Shown here: positions 22,999 to 35,100 of the stretch, piece by piece
Layout of the letters: each line of letters opens with the position of its first letter
Position numbering within the stretch: the first letter of the stretch is position 1
DNA from: Flectonema sp. DT1601
Lineage: Eukaryota; Euglenozoa; Diplonemea; Diplonemida; Diplonemidae
Direction: 5' to 3'
Assembly (NCBI GenBank): GCA_964019425.1
Contig: OZ025791.1
Span: forward strand, 1,030,501 to 1,094,500
Length of the DNA: 64,000 bases
Position numbers and translations under genes: made by a program
Notes under the pieces: generated by a model
What the model saw: only the letters and a program-made list of their open reading frames with translations
Databases searched by the model: none
Told to the model about the DNA's origin: nothing

Positions 22999-23166
22999 CG
23001 CATATTGTGCATCGCTGATAAAAAGCAAACTATGAAGCATCAGGTAAACACTATAGTTGCGAAGCAGCAGCACGCAAATAGACCCAATCCTGATAGAATC
23101 GTTGTGGTACCTTAGGCGAACAGGATTTCCTGATCACAGTATGCCATCGCCAGATTTCCACCTTGT
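22999..23166 (+). repeat. Dispersed repeat R3, copy 2
   Basis: Shares GCATCGCTGATA, GCAAACTATGAAGCATCAGG and TAGACCCAATCCTGATA with the right-end copy at 63330-63460 and the copy at 8908-9230. Confidence 0.65.
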
Positions 23167-24033
23167 CTGATTGTAGATAGTAGTTACTAATCTACAAGGT
23201 CAGAGTGAGCGACGTGAAAAAAAGATTTAAATCGAAAAAAACAAATCAATAAAATAATTAAATATTTAAAAAGAAATAAATAGATCGCAAAAGAAAACAC
23301 GATTCACGTTATTGTTAGTTGTTTTTTTTCTGTTGACGTAACGTCATTTTACATGTGCAAAGGTTTCGCAGTAAAAGCTACAATTAAGCTATGGGCTGCG
23401 ACTGCTTTGCTTCACAACTCTCGAAAACAAAAAGCAGAAGGGGGAAAAAAGAATTCAAGGGGAGAAACAAACAACATCATACCAAACAGTATATGTAAGA
23501 AGAACAACGCTGCTTCAAACAAACCAACACACTGGATTGATGAATCCACCAACTAACTGCAAGCTGCTTATTAATCTGTATATAGGACACAAAAGAGAAC
23601 AACTTAACTAACAGACAGGTCACTGTTTGGAACAGATCACTGTTTCGACCTCTCAACATCCGACGAACAGTATCCAAAACAAAGAATCGTGGCTACCTGC
23701 AAGTGTTAGCTACTATGAAGAATAATAAAAAAATAAAAAAAATAAAAAAAAAACAAGGCTTCCGATTGCTAATCGGTTGCAAAAGATTACCAGACGACTT
23801 TTATTAAAAAGTCGAGAATTAGTAAAGATATAAGGAAGGAGAATATTGAAAAACCAAATCTTTTAATCATCTTTAACAATTTTGATCCGTGTAAATGCAA
23901 ACTCATGTCCCTCAAATCCTTGGGTCTACACCACAAGAATCCTTTGATATGTCTTAAGCGACATAAATTACGGAGGGAATCACAAGTTCAGCTACCAGGT
24001 GCTGATTTTTTCCTCAGTAAATAGGTTTGGTGA

Positions 24034-25572
24034 CTATGACGCCTGCTCCTCAACATAAATACTAGTCATCCACCAAGTGTTCACTGACAACGCAATCATT
24101 GACAGCGTCAACAATGAAAGCGCTACAAACCCATTTTCACATGAGTAGTATGTTAACAATGCTGTGATGTAGAGTGCTGTCAGGCAAGTAAAAGCATGCC
24201 AGAGACGTTGAAAACGATTCCGGACAGATATTCCCACCGAGGTACAAACCACAAGAACAACAAACAAGAAGAACACCAACCCATAAGTAGGAAAACGAGA
24301 GGCTTGACAAGGCATAAATCCAGGGGAATCATACTGTAATGCCACAAGTAGGAATTGCAGCCAAAACGGAATACCAACCGCTGCAAAGGTAGCTCCATAA
24401 CCAGCATCTCGAGTTCCAGGACTTGCGATCCAAAGCTCTTCGTGGAAAAGATGATAAAAGAATCGAAACATGCCAGGGGCACAACAAATAGTTCGCAAAA
24501 GAAAAAAACCATTACTGAGCAACATCGGACTGATGGTTGCGATCCATGGTACTACCCCTTCAGCTTTAATATTAAGAAATATAAAAACAATTGAAAGCCA
24601 GTATCCGAAATAAACGATTGTGTTAGTACCAGGAACTCTATGAGGGTTCATAAAACAAGAGTCTTTTTGACTAACTCCCTGAAGACGTTTTCTTACGCTG
24701 TCATCCCAATGAAGCCGAAGACGATAACTAGAAGCAGAATAGGAGATACCAACGAAGAAGAATAGCGCCAAAGAAGCTGCGAACGTTTGCATTGCTGTCT
24801 CTCTCATACTAACTCTATTTTGTTGGTCTACAGCGTATTCTAGTAAAAGAAGAACAGTCCCCGTAGTACTCAAGAGCATTGCACCCAATAATATAAATAT
24901 CCAAACTACCGCTACTACTTTATCGACAATCCAATCCATTTTATTAATCAATTTTGCTCTTCTATCATATTCAACACAAATCTTTGTAATCGCTGTTTCT
25001 GCATCATGAACTAAACTACTCATTGCAGTAATATATGCTTCACGGAATGAATTCACTGGTTTGTCTCTTGTTTTTATCGGAATAAATCCATATTTTGATA
25101 TACACCGACCTTTAATAGAAGTACCAGGAGACATTCTCACATCATGTTCAGTCATAGTGAAGAATAGTCTCTCAGTGTTATATGCTGGATAATATTTAAC
25201 TGACGATAGATAATTTCTTCTCCAGATATCGTCTGATGTGGCTGCTTGATTCCAACGTTGACATATTTCAGATGCTACCAAAAGACCTTCTCTCTTAAGA
25301 AAAAAACATATTTGCAATAAGCAATCTGACGGTAGTTCAGCGAATCCTGTGGGTGTCTCGACTACTTGTTCAGAGCTCATATTTTCACTTGTAACATCTA
25401 TCTGGCCAGGTAATAACCATGATGGTGGTGTCAAATGGAACGGAGGGATCGGAATTCCATTCAAATCACACGAAAGTGGTGGTGGTGGAGGTGGTGAAGG
25501 AACTTCACTACAACTGGATCTCGAATTGACTTCACCGTCTGGCACCATTCCTATAACACATCTATCCTCCAT
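24034..25572 (-). CDS. F-box protein fused to a multi-pass membrane domain
   Basis: 512 residues. Residues about 72-120 are an F-box: ELPSDCLLQICFFLKREGLL, then ICQRWNQAATSDDIWRRNYL, ending with the usual W-R. F-boxes bind Skp1 in SCF ubiquitin ligases. The rest carries roughly eight hydrophobic helices, for example AVVWIFILLGAMLLSTTGTV, TFAASLALFFFVGISYSAS, YFGYWLSIVFIFLNI, IPFWLQFLLVALQY, TYGLVFFLFVVLVVC and FVALSLLTLSMIALSV. This layout resembles F-box/TMEM185-like proteins known in some protists, and suggests a membrane-anchored substrate receptor; that is inference. The N terminus has an 8-proline run. A candidate 51-nt 5'-UTR intron (25584-25634) precedes the start. Confidence 0.85.
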   Translation of the reverse strand: MEDRCVIGMVPDGEVNSRSSCSEVPSPPPPPPLSCDLNGIPIPPFHLTPPSWLLPGQIDVTSENMSSEQVVETPTGFAELPSDCLLQICFFLKREGLLVASEICQRWNQAATSDDIWRRNYLSSVKYYPAYNTERLFFTMTEHDVRMSPGTSIKGRCISKYGFIPIKTRDKPVNSFREAYITAMSSLVHDAETAITKICVEYDRRAKLINKMDWIVDKVVAVVWIFILLGAMLLSTTGTVLLLLEYAVDQQNRVSMRETAMQTFAASLALFFFVGISYSASSYRLRLHWDDSVRKRLQGVSQKDSCFMNPHRVPGTNTIVYFGYWLSIVFIFLNIKAEGVVPWIATISPMLLSNGFFLLRTICCAPGMFRFFYHLFHEELWIASPGTRDAGYGATFAAVGIPFWLQFLLVALQYDSPGFMPCQASRFPTYGLVFFLFVVLVVCTSVGISVRNRFQRLWHAFTCLTALYITALLTYYSCENGFVALSLLTLSMIALSVNTWWMTSIYVEEQAS

Positions 25573-25583
25573 ACTACTAAAAC

Positions 25584-25634
25584 CTGAAATAAAAAATAAA
25601 ACTATTAATAATAATTAGTATCCATTATAAATAC
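25584..25634 (-). other. Candidate 5'-UTR intron of the F-box gene
   Basis: On the minus strand it begins GTATTTATAATGG, has a branch-like TACTAAT, then a T-rich tract, and ends TTATTTCAG 11 nt before the start codon. Its length (51 nt) and donor (GTATTT) equal those of the coding intron at 53317-53367. Confidence 0.6.
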
Positions 25635-26644
25635 ACAGCCACGCGACAATGGTTTGAAAGTTTTCCTATTTAGGGCATTTGATTACATTCCCAAGAGTGG
25701 AGTATCAAATCAAAATACCAGACAGCTGAAAGACAAGATAATAAGAGAGAGTAAGAAATCACTACATCACATTAGCGATGTGTGACGTAAGCAACCGGAG
25801 TTAGACGGTAGCTCTTCCCCCTCAGCAATGCAGGATGGCACGCGTGCCGATACTCCTATGATGCAAAGAAGCGAAGAAACAGAGGAAATAAAAAATAAAA
25901 AATAAAATAAAAACAAGAAAAGGAATGTAACTCTCACACCGAACACACGTTTCAAAATACAGAAAATGGCCGACCTTTTTTTATTTTTTTTTATTTTTTT
26001 TTTTTTTATTTCCTAAAAAAAGCCGTTATGTAAACGTGTTGCTCACCTTGTAAAAAACCTAGAAAAAAAGTACAAAAATTTATTTTAAAAAAAAAAGTGC
26101 AAGCAAGAATGAGATGCTACAGCAACAATTAATCAAACCAACAGCTGCAACACCAAAAGCGGCTTTGCACAAAACACACAGGAAAGGGAAAAAAAAAAAA
26201 GGAAAAAGCAACGTGCTACAACTGAATAACGATTGGCTAAGTCGACCGTCAACGCAGAACAACGTCAAGGATCAGCGGAAGGCCATCAGAATTCGTAACT
26301 TGGCAAATACTAAAAGAAAAAAAAAATGCTTGTTTTGTTATTTTTTATTTTTTTTTTTAGCTTGTAGAATAAACTTTTTCAATAAAACGGGGAATGGGAG
26401 ACTAGATATTCAAGTATACCAACAAGGATAACCTAAAACATGCATAAATATATGTGGGAAGGGGGAAAGCTGTATTCGTTCTCTAAATATTTTTCTAATT
26501 GTATTTTCTCTTTTGTACGCAATCTGGGATGTACTTACAAAAAAGAAAAGAAGAAAAAAGAAAAAAAAAACAACCATACAACGGAAACAACGTATTTCAC
26601 TAATTCTTTTTTTCAGATTGGTCTACATTTTGGAAAACTAATAA
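25635..26644. other. Spacer, no recognised gene
   Basis: About 1 kb with several A/T runs (near 25975-26010 and 26330-26358). Frames on the plus strand are Lys-rich products of these runs. Confidence 0.5.
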
Positions 26645-28591
26645 TTACTGTTTTAATGATTCCCAGACCCGACGAGCGTCTTCAGCAGTAGTGGTCGACT
26701 TGAAATCACCACACTTTGGAAAGTTGTTTGGGATCACTATTTTAGATTGCATTTCAGGAGCTTCATTGATGACCATACCAAGCCCATACCAAACATGATG
26801 AGCCATATGACAATGTAGATGCCATAAGCCAGGGTTGTCAGCAGTGAATCTCACTACTGCATATCCTCCAGCAGGTATCGTAATTGTATCCTTAAGCGGA
26901 GGAAATGGATTTGTAAAGTTAGGTACAATTCCGTTAGCCCAGTTCTCAACAGCACATGCTGTACCTTCCTTACAACTTATATCATCATTAGCTAAACAAC
27001 TTGGATGTGGTTGTCCTTCTGGCCATTCACACACATGTCCTGTTGTTGTATTGTAAGGAGGATATCCCATATGAACAACTTCAAAGTGATGTCCATGTAA
27101 GTGCATTGGATGCATTCCATAACCATGTGGTCCGATATTCGTAACAACTAACTGTACTCTCGTGTTGTAAGGAAACGATTGCATATGAGTACAACTACAA
27201 GGTGTGTGATCGCACTCACTCGAACATTCAATCATGTCGGCTGCCTCTGGTTGAGACAGAGGCGGTGCTTTTGGTTGAACAAACCTTCTGTTGTTGATTG
27301 CCAATGGAGAGAATCCAAAATTCAAAAAGACTTCTTTATCAACCGGAACTGTACTCTTTGGTTGTGTAGAAGTCAGGGTGTGCACTGAGCGACAAACTCT
27401 AAAACTTGCTGCTGAATAAGATGGAAACGGACAGTTTAATGTAACACAAGGCTTTGTAGCAATACACTTACGAGGAGTAGTCGTTGGATCTTTTCCTTCG
27501 CGACCAACAACTGTTGAGTAACGGAGAACAGCGTAACCATTATGAGTAATACCTTCATTAGTAAGTAGTGTTTCAGCTCTAATCCAATACAAGTCAGGTA
27601 ATTGATTAAGGTTAACAGTAATATCATAAGTCTCACCAGGTTGTATTATAACAGATTCTACTACAGCCGGAGATACATCCATTCCATCAGTAGCAACCAC
27701 ATTCAGTTCGTGCTGATCGATTGATATTTTGATTGGATTTGCAAGTCCAGAATTCACAATCCTAAATCTATACTTTCCTGAAGGATCAACAGTGTAGGTA
27801 CTAAATGCTATTTGACTTCCATTGAATCTCGCTTTACCATTTATCATTAGTGATTTGAAAGGCAGTTCTGTTGCAAGTTTTCCAGACACAGTGCGCTCCC
27901 ACTTAAATGGGATTCCAGATCGTGGGCCTTCAGGGAACCAACCAGGACCTAATCTCTTACCATACAGATCCTCTGTAGACGTATGGTACCACAAATTAAC
28001 TGTCATTGGTAGGGATATTTCTGGAGTCGGTGGAGGGGTTTTTGGCATCACAATGAGGGGTCCAAAGAGTCCATCACTTCTCATAATTCCGTGATGGGCA
28101 TGCCAAAAATGAGTTCCTGCAGGTTCAGCTATAAACCTGTACTCAAAAGATTGTCCAGGTGATGTTGGACATTGTGTTATTTGAGATACGCCATCCATGT
28201 AATTAGTACCACGTTGATACATTCCATGCCAGTGAATAGTTACTGCATCATTCTGAAGACCATTCATCATTAATACGACCACTTCGTCACCCTCATCAAC
28301 AATGATACCAGGACCAGGTATGATTCCATTTACTGTTGGGACAGTACGGTAGTATCCGTCAGCTGTTGTTATTTTTGAGATATCCTCATCAGGTACTTTT
28401 ATTTCAATGCCTGGATCTCCACTATTCGCACTGTCATTGTGATAATATAAAACACCTTCCCTAGCATACGCTCGGTACTGACCATACTGCATCAACAATG
28501 TATTATGAACAGTGAAGTTGAAGTACCTCGTTGCTGCGAAGCACTCAGTGGCCAGCCCCAGCAAGAGGAGGGTGGTTGCCGTCAATTTCAT
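26645..28591 (-). CDS. Secreted multicopper oxidase, laccase-like
   Basis: 648 residues with a signal peptide (MKLTATTLLLLGLATECFA). All four copper-binding segments are present: HWHGMYQ at about residue 122, HFWHAHHG at about 163, HPMHLHGHHFEVV at about 498 and WHLHCHMAHHVWYGL at about 595. Three cupredoxin domains are covered (TVNGIIPGPGIIVDEGD at the start, YRFRIVNSG in the middle, YAVVRFTADNPGLWH at the end). The type 1 copper motif HCH-x3-H-x4-L has leucine in the axial position, which goes with a medium or high redox potential in laccases. It should oxidise phenols, aromatic amines or metals with reduction of O2 to water, outside the cell or on its surface. A Cys-rich insert (ECSSECDHTPCSCTH) sits before the third domain. 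Acceptor-like TTATTTCTCTGTTTAG ends 33 nt before the ATG. Confidence 0.95.
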   Translation of the reverse strand: MKLTATTLLLLGLATECFAATRYFNFTVHNTLLMQYGQYRAYAREGVLYYHNDSANSGDPGIEIKVPDEDISKITTADGYYRTVPTVNGIIPGPGIIVDEGDEVVVLMMNGLQNDAVTIHWHGMYQRGTNYMDGVSQITQCPTSPGQSFEYRFIAEPAGTHFWHAHHGIMRSDGLFGPLIVMPKTPPPTPEISLPMTVNLWYHTSTEDLYGKRLGPGWFPEGPRSGIPFKWERTVSGKLATELPFKSLMINGKARFNGSQIAFSTYTVDPSGKYRFRIVNSGLANPIKISIDQHELNVVATDGMDVSPAVVESVIIQPGETYDITVNLNQLPDLYWIRAETLLTNEGITHNGYAVLRYSTVVGREGKDPTTTPRKCIATKPCVTLNCPFPSYSAASFRVCRSVHTLTSTQPKSTVPVDKEVFLNFGFSPLAINNRRFVQPKAPPLSQPEAADMIECSSECDHTPCSCTHMQSFPYNTRVQLVVTNIGPHGYGMHPMHLHGHHFEVVHMGYPPYNTTTGHVCEWPEGQPHPSCLANDDISCKEGTACAVENWANGIVPNFTNPFPPLKDTITIPAGGYAVVRFTADNPGLWHLHCHMAHHVWYGLGMVINEAPEMQSKIVIPNNFPKCGDFKSTTTAEDARRVWESLKQ

Positions 28592-29161
28592 TTTTTTTTG
28601 TTTTTTTTCCTTTTAGACGCTTACCTAAACAGAGAAATAAGAACAGTGGAAATTCAAATGAAAACAACACGGCAATTCCAACACAGTTCCGTTGTAAGAA
28701 ACCATCTACTCATAGTTGTGTCTGTATTGAAAGCAATAGTTACGAATAGGTTTCAGTTTTATAATAATTTCCAACTCTCTCTTTGGAGCACTTTTTAAGT
28801 TTAATTGTGTGCTGAGGAACTGACGCTGCAGTTGAGGTCAGTGTGACGCTCTGAGGGGTTGAACCCGCTGCCTGTATGGCAGCATAAATAATAAAATCGA
28901 AAATACGAAATCAAAAAAAAGGAAGAAAAAAAAAAAGTGGAGACTTAATACGATACGAAAAGATCTATGTTTGATATTCCATCAAAAGGAGTTGACATGT
29001 ATCGCTCCTAAAAAATACGGTCGCAATATGAGTTTCTTTCTCTCGCTCTCCCTTCGCACGTATTCAACACATTAAGCAAGATGCCTGTTACGACGTTTTT
29101 ATGTAGTACTACTACAGATGAGAAGAAAACTATTGAAAGAAGCATGTCGGTGGCTTGCGTA
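28592..29161. other. Spacer, no recognised feature
   Basis: Intergenic sequence between the RNase III gene and the laccase gene; nothing beyond short A runs (near 28915-28935) is seen. Confidence 0.5.
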
Positions 29162-32100
29162 TTATTTCATTTCATGGCAGTTGGTCATGAAGTTATTTCC
29201 AACGTTACTCAAATGTGAGTTATATTGATGAAGTCCCTGATCTTGAACAATGGCAGGCAGATGAGTGGAAACCATCCCACTATGTGGAGTTGCGCCTACC
29301 GTCTGATCAACTGGTGCAGGAATAGATCCATCACCGCACGGCATCGAATTATCGAAATAGTTATTCGAATGACCATACTGATGTTGAGCAATAGCAAGTG
29401 GATGAGTGAAGACATGTGGGGATGTGATCATCTGATTACCTAACAAAGGAACGACCTCATTGGAATAGTTATTCGAATGAGATTGACCATCGCACTGGCT
29501 AAGCGACGTCACCGTATTCGGGAAAGCTGCTTCATGTGTCACACTCATCGTTTGATCAACTGCAGGAAAGACTCCGCTACTGGAAGGTGGGTTATAATCA
29601 ATGACTGAGGGGATCTCTTCCTTTCTATTATTATTATAAATAGGAGTTCCATCTGTTTGAGTGATGACCATCTCTCCACTCATCGTCTGGTTGACTGGCA
29701 GGGGAACAGTTTCACTAATTGAAATATCGGAATAGTTGTTTGAATGACTATGCTGACTAAGTCCCTGATCTTGAACAATGGCAGGCAGCTGAGTGGAAAC
29801 CATCCCACTATGTGGAGTTGCGCCTACCGTCTGATCAACTGGTGCAGGAATAGATCCATCACCGCACGGCATCGAATTATCGAAATAGTTATTCGAATGA
29901 CCATACTGATCTTGAGCAATAGCAGGTGGATGAGTGAAGACATGTGGGGATGTGATCATCTGATTGAGTGGTGAAGAAACGATTCCACTATTGGAAGTCA
30001 TCGAAATTTCCGGAACATTACTTCCAGTGTCCGATGCAGAAACCTCTTCCCTCATAATTGGAATGTAAGGAGTTGAGATGGTAGGAATCGAATTATCGGA
30101 ATAGTCACGAAATAGAACATTACTCTGATTATCTTGAACTGTGTCAGGGAAGTTATTTGGTTGTCTGAAGTTAACATCTGTCACGGGAAGACAATTTGGT
30201 AGATTACTAACGTTGTGATAATTATTAGTGTTTTCAATGTAGTTCACTGCTGCTATGCAGTCCACTGGATTTGATTGAGTCAACGAGGAATCAAAGCCCC
30301 CACTAAGAGAAGTACCACCAGAAGGTTGGAAATTCGTTTCACCGATCAACGATGCGTGGCCAGACAACGTACCAATTTCCACATCTCTAAGGACCTCATA
30401 TACTTCATAGGAAGTACTATCAACTATATTACTGTTAGGCTGGAGATAATCTACATTAGTTACTGGATGCTGTTGTTGCAAATACTGTGTGCCATCAGGG
30501 TGTGGGTAATATTCACTCTGCAGGACACAGGATCGCTCCTGGCCTACAGGAGCACATTGAAGAACCTCACATGACTGCTTCACGTGTTGGGTAACTTCTG
30601 ACATAAGAGGAACGTTATTAAAAGAAGGATTTGAGTAGTCATATCTACAATCATATTGTGGATTAGTAGTGTGCTGTATATTGTCTAACTCTACGACAGA
30701 AGACGTTTTGATGAAGTCTTGTTCAGGAATAGAATCAAACGTACCTAAAGTATCATTAGAACTAAGACCTTGTGGGCTATCAACACTTTGAGAATGAAGT
30801 GATTGCATACCATCAGAATAACGAACATTCATTGTTACTGGGTTAACTGTCTGCATTACTGATTGATTATTAACGCAGCATTCTGTTTGTTTCAATTTGA
30901 AGTCACAATCATGATTGAGAACAGGTTGTGTACTCTCAGGTTGTACAAAAACAGGTTGGGTAGAATACTGTTGAGTTATGGCTGTGGTATAAGGAATACC
31001 TACTTCAGGCCTTACATATTGACTGAACCGATTTGGTTCAAAAACTTCCTGAGGAGGTAAACTATGAATTGATTGAGTTGGTTGATTTAGCTCAACTTGA
31101 CCAACCTCCTGATGAGAAGACATATTCACGTCAGGGTTTACCATTTCTATATTATTAACTTGTTGCGTACTATTAGTAAACTCTTGTTTCTGATTATCGT
31201 ATCGTTCAGGAAGGGGATTAATTATATTTTGAGCTACCTGTGGCTGTAAATAATCAGGTTGACCTTTATTATGAATTAGTTCCAAAGGTAGATCTGCGCG
31301 CTGCATGCTGCCAAAATCATGAACAGGATATGATACGTTGAAAGGCAGCGGATCTCTGAAATCTCCAGATTGTGTTACTTGAGTTAAGACCTCAGAAGAG
31401 TGAGATGAAACCGTCTGTCGTATTTCATCTTCCGGTGCGATAGTTGCAACAGAAGGAAATGGAACTATTTGTTGATGAATGACTTCCTGAACGGCTGGTA
31501 CATTTATTAAGTGATTGGAATCATTGCACACGTTACTCCCTAATTGAGAATGATATTGAGGTACATTATCAACAAAAGGAAGTTCAGAATTGCTAACATG
31601 TGACGTCAGATTGTTGCTGCAGATCGACAGGCTATCTGGTTGCGTGAACTGCGTCACGTCTGCAGATACTATTTCTTGAAATCCAACAACTGGAGGAACA
31701 CAACTAACGGAAGGCACCTGGTAAGGCAGACTATTAGTTCCCTCAATTGTCTGAGTACAGTTCACTTCATCAGTGCGACTAATGTTACATAACGACAGTT
31801 CTTCAGGTTGTGTGTACTGCGCTACGCATTGATTGCTGTGTTCTTGTTGATCAATTCTCATTTGATTACCTGATTGAGTTTGATGTAAAGGTTTATCAAT
31901 GACTTCAGCAGGTTGATAATGGAAATCACTTACCTCATTACCGACATCTAAATTTACTGGCAGGGCACAAGTCACCTCAGTGCTGCATGTCACTACAGGT
32001 TTGCTGTCTTCTAATTGACCAACCGGATGTAGGCTGTCGGCGGAAAACATGCCTGCCTGTTTTACCAGGTTCCCAACTGCTTTTGGCGCACAGTGCGCCT

Positions 32101-35100
32101 CGTACTGACTGGCTGCAGGCAGGTCCCCAAGTTGATCATCTTTCCCTAATTGAGAATGATATTGAGGTACATTATCAACAAAAGGAAGTTCAGAATTGCT
32201 AACATGTGACGTCAGCTTGTTGCTGCAGATCGACAGGCTGTCTGGTTGCGTGAACTGCGTCAAGTCTGCAGATACTATTTCTTGAAATCCAACAACTGGA
32301 GGAACACAACTAACGGAAGGCACCTGGTAAGGCAGACTATTGGTTCCCTCAATTGTCTGAGTACAGTTCACTTCATCAGTGCGACTAATGTTACATAACG
32401 ACAGTTCTTCAGGTTGTGTGTACTGCGCTACGCATTGATTGCTGTCTTCTAGTTGAACAATTCTCATTTGATTACCTGATTGAGTTTGATGTAAAGGTTT
32501 ATCAATGACTTCAGCAGGTTGATAATGGAAATCACTTACCTCATTACCGACATCTAAATTTACTGGCAGGGCACAAGTCACCTCAGTGCTGCATGTCACT
32601 ACAGGTTTGCTGTCTTCTAATTGACCAACCGGATGCATGCTTTCCGCCTGTTTTACCAGGTCCCCAGCTACTTCTGCTGACTGGGAACTATGTACTTCAT
32701 TAGAGTGGTTTCTAGAGATTAGCGGTTGTGTGAGTGCTGCGGGTTTTTCTTCAAGTTGACTACTGACCTCTGCACGTTGGAAGAGCAAACTAGCTTCACT
32801 CGGTAATTTATTTATGTTGCCGTCACCTTCACTTAATAATTGTACGACACGATTTCCAGTTGGAGAAATACTAACAGATAAGTCAGCAGCTATGAGTCGA
32901 GTGCAAGTCGTTGGGCAAAGTGTTGGAGTTGAGTAGTTGACTTCGTTATGTTCATCAGATAGAAGTGCTGGAGAACAAACAGTAGTAAATTGACTGATAG
33001 TTGACTGTTGAAGGATCACATCCTCATCAACAAATTGATTAACTGAAATATTATTTAATACTTGATCACAGTCTGCAGTCACTATTTGTTCCATAGCAGC
33101 ACTCCTCTCTGTGAGATCAGCTGACAATGTTTCATGAAGTCCAATGCAGTCATTATTAAAGTGTGTGTCTTCCTTTACTTCATCTTCTCCTAAAGTAGAA
33201 GTCAATAGAAAAGGTCTAGAATAACGAGGACGGTTCCGAACAGGTATTTGTTGTGATGAGTGTTGAAGTAGACAATCCAGTGAAATCTTTTTAAAATACT
33301 CATGCGGATTAATAATTTTGTCTGGACAACTATTCGAAGAATACGACAACATCCCTGTCGGAGAATGCGGCTTTTCAAAACTATTTGACGCAAGCTGACT
33401 GTTATCAAATATCTCATCGACCTCTTTCTTACTCGATATGACTTTAGGTAAAGGGAGATTATTGCAGTATGAAGACCGATGGAGTTTTCTGATACTGGTG
33501 TGAGTAGCTTCTATTGAAGTGGATAAAAATAGAGCTCCGAACAGTGATTCAATGACATCTGAGTGTTTCTTTTCATTGCAATTGTCAGCCGAAAGAGTTG
33601 TGGACAACCTCGAACAGTCATCTTGTGAAATAATGTTATCGAATATTTGTTTTAAATAGGAATTCGAAGTCGCTGACTTATGCCAGTCATTGTATTCCTC
33701 AGAATTTCTATCTGAAAAAGATGAACAGATATCGAATGCTGTTGTCAGGTCAAGTACAGCATCGCCAACTAACTCCTGTCTTTCATAATTTAGGAGCTGT
33801 GATGCTTCTATTCCCTCACAAGTAAAAGTTCTTTCAAGTAATAATATATTTTGAAGTAGCGGATGATGCAATTCACCAAATAGATTCTCTTTAAACCAAC
33901 GACACGCCTCACCATTTGATTTTATAAAAAGTAATCTTCCTGATTGACACAATTCAGTAGTAGTTGTATTGTGTTTTATATCACATTCTGCATTAATAAA
34001 AGAATCGAGAGATGGTTTCTTATCATCAATAAAAGTACATTGCAGATGTAACAAATTACAAAATTGAACAACCTGATGATCATAAACACGCGGTAGGTTG
34101 TTTACTGATAGCAGCAATGATGTGTTTGGTGTTCGTTTGGTGTGTTTCCACATTCGGATATCAAATTTAACAAAGAAAAAGACATCATTCATATTATTTC
34201 GCTCGCGACGGATCTGTTGGAATTCTTGAAGGAGATGATCAGAACTATTTTCAGGCGGTTTTGGTATCTTTGTTCCCTTCCTCATCACAATAAGATAAAC
34301 TCCGTCAGTTTTACTGTCACATGTGTATCGACGTAATTTAAGAGTTTTAAGAAGTTCTTGAGTACTGAATACAACATAATTGGTAGATGCATCAACCGGA
34401 ATGTGATGCTCAAGACAATATTTGACGTGTTTGAGTTGTCTTGTCATTGCAGCTTCAGTGTGTAATTGGAATAATCGGTATGACTCAGCGTCAGTTGTCC
34501 AAGCTGACTTCCAAGATGCGTACAACTGTGTCGGGATATCTGTGGTGTCATTGGATATGTTTTCGTAGAATTCATTATTGTTTACTAAATCGTCGTTCCA
34601 GTTTTTGTGAAAGAATTTCGCACGAGCAGTATTATTAATTATGTCAATGTCAATAGTACTAAATGGATCCATTGACTTTAATGTCGAAGCAAGAGATTTA
34701 TCTACAGCATCATACGGTAATAATTCTTTCCAATCTGGTACCTCTTTCTCAATCTCCAAGATGTCGACTGGATCACAACTTGGAACTTTGCTACGTAGAA
34801 ATTTCATTATTTTTTTCCATATTCCTCGGATATCAATTTTTTCTTGTTGAATTGGCTTGTCTTCGATTAGGTTAAATTGTTTTTCAGAATGATTGTGTAA
34901 AAACTTACCAAGTGTATCAAGTAAACCTTCTCCGCTGGCAACTACCTTGTCGTCATGTAAACTAACAACCGTTGAGTTATTCTCAAGTACAAAACTATCA
35001 CTAAACTCTTCATTAAATATCGACAGAAATACTGTCGAGTGGAGTGCATTTTCCGCTTCAATAGCGTTTTCAAACCGTTTTTTTTTGTTAGGACTTGATA

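Larger units (their letters stand above)
20620..24033. other. 3.4-kb repeat-bearing gap
   Basis: AT-rich, without a supported gene. It holds T runs at about 21721-21744 and 22003-22018, an A run at 22417-22433, a segment at 22892-22953 that recurs inverted at 35739-35800, and a copy of repeat R3 at 22999-23166. Confidence 0.55.

Noticed and set aside
29225-29974. Paired plus-strand frames with similar sequences
   Set aside because: Their similarity is explained by the in-frame duplication of the minus-strand RNase III gene.
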